The notes beneath the pieces were generated by a model. The model did not search any database. It worked only from the letters and a program-made list of their open reading frames with translations, and was not told where the DNA came from. The position numbers and the translations under genes are program-made. DNA of 13,046 bases, from contig JANLGZ010000069.1 of the NCBI GenBank assembly GCA_024653905.1, positions 1-13,046 on the forward strand. Direction: 5' to 3'. The number at the start of each line of letters is the position of its first letter. The first letter of the stretch is position 1. The stretch is from an archaeon (lineage in GTDB: Archaea; Iainarchaeota; Iainarchaeia; Iainarchaeales; Iainarchaeaceae). This document shows, piece after piece, positions 12,993-13,046 of the stretch.

Positions 12993-13046
12993 ATGGCAAA
13001 AGAAACAAGGAAAATTTCACTTATAGCAAAGCTCATTATAGGAGCA
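12993..13046 (+). CDS. Partial CDS, first 18 residues of a rightward gene
   Basis: The frame opens at ATG 12993 and is cut by the window edge after 18 codons, MAKETRKISLIAKLIIGA. A basic start followed by an Ile/Leu-rich stretch could be the lead into a first membrane helix, and IAKLIIGA recalls the first helix of dicarboxylate/cation symporters. Ribosomal protein uL11 also often begins MAKE, but its glycine-rich segment is not reached. Too little is visible to name it. The well-placed TATA box supports a real gene. Confidence 0.6.
   Translation, partial: MAKETRKISLIAKLIIGA

Noticed and set aside
12993..13046. Naming the right-edge gene ribosomal protein uL11 from its MAKE start
   Set aside because: The diagnostic glycine/proline-rich segment is not in the window, and the visible Ile-rich stretch fits a membrane helix as well or better.
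1..13046. tRNA, rRNA, CRISPR array, insertion sequence or prophage
   Set aside because: No cloverleaf-like segment, no regularly spaced direct repeats, no transposase or integrase motifs and no terminal inverted repeats were seen.

Overview
The window looks like a piece of an AT-rich archaeal genome, quite possibly from a small-genome DPANN-type lineage, although the lineage is an inference. The archaeal signs are direct. TATA-like boxes sit about 25-28 bases before the start codon of most genes, so most transcripts should be leaderless. The few leadered genes carry the archaeal Shine-Dalgarno core GAGGTG. Genes end in bare T-runs rather than hairpins, and exported proteins have an archaeal-style single N-terminal membrane anchor or a lipobox.

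Bases 1-213 hold the start of an unidentified leftward gene and a divergent promoter region. Bases 214-8156 form a carbohydrate island of six genes with no signal peptides. They are a GH130 mannoside phosphorylase-type enzyme, a large GT4 glycosyltransferase fused to an alpha/alpha-toroid domain, a PfkB sugar kinase fused to a NagB-type glucosamine-6-phosphate deaminase (leftward), a PIG-L-type N-deacetylase, a second GT4 glycosyltransferase, and a GH100/amylo-glucosidase-like (alpha/alpha)6 hydrolase (leftward). Together they suggest cytosolic making and breaking of a glycan or glycoconjugate containing mannose-like and amino sugars. Deacetylase, kinase and deaminase would make a short route from an N-acetylglucosaminide to fructose-6-phosphate.

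Bases 8203-10865 form the most unusual unit. A winged-helix ArsR-like regulator whose C-terminal half resembles a DUF4430 (transcobalamin-type beta) domain is divergently paired with a two-gene secretory operon. That operon encodes an exported protein with its own DUF4430-like domain, a six-repeat alpha/alpha toroid and a CARDB/NEW3-like Ig domain, plus a small membrane-anchored ectodomain protein. A perfect 8-bp inverted repeat lies in the shared promoter region against the regulator's own TATA box. This looks like a ligand-sensing or surface-binding module with its own switch.

Bases 10884-13046 are housekeeping and surface genes: a methionine sulfoxide reductase (MsrB), a CorA-type Mg2+ channel, a Cys-rich lipoprotein and the first 18 codons of a rightward gene. 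The stretch 12301-12514 has no convincing gene. No tRNA, rRNA, CRISPR array, insertion sequence or phage gene was seen.
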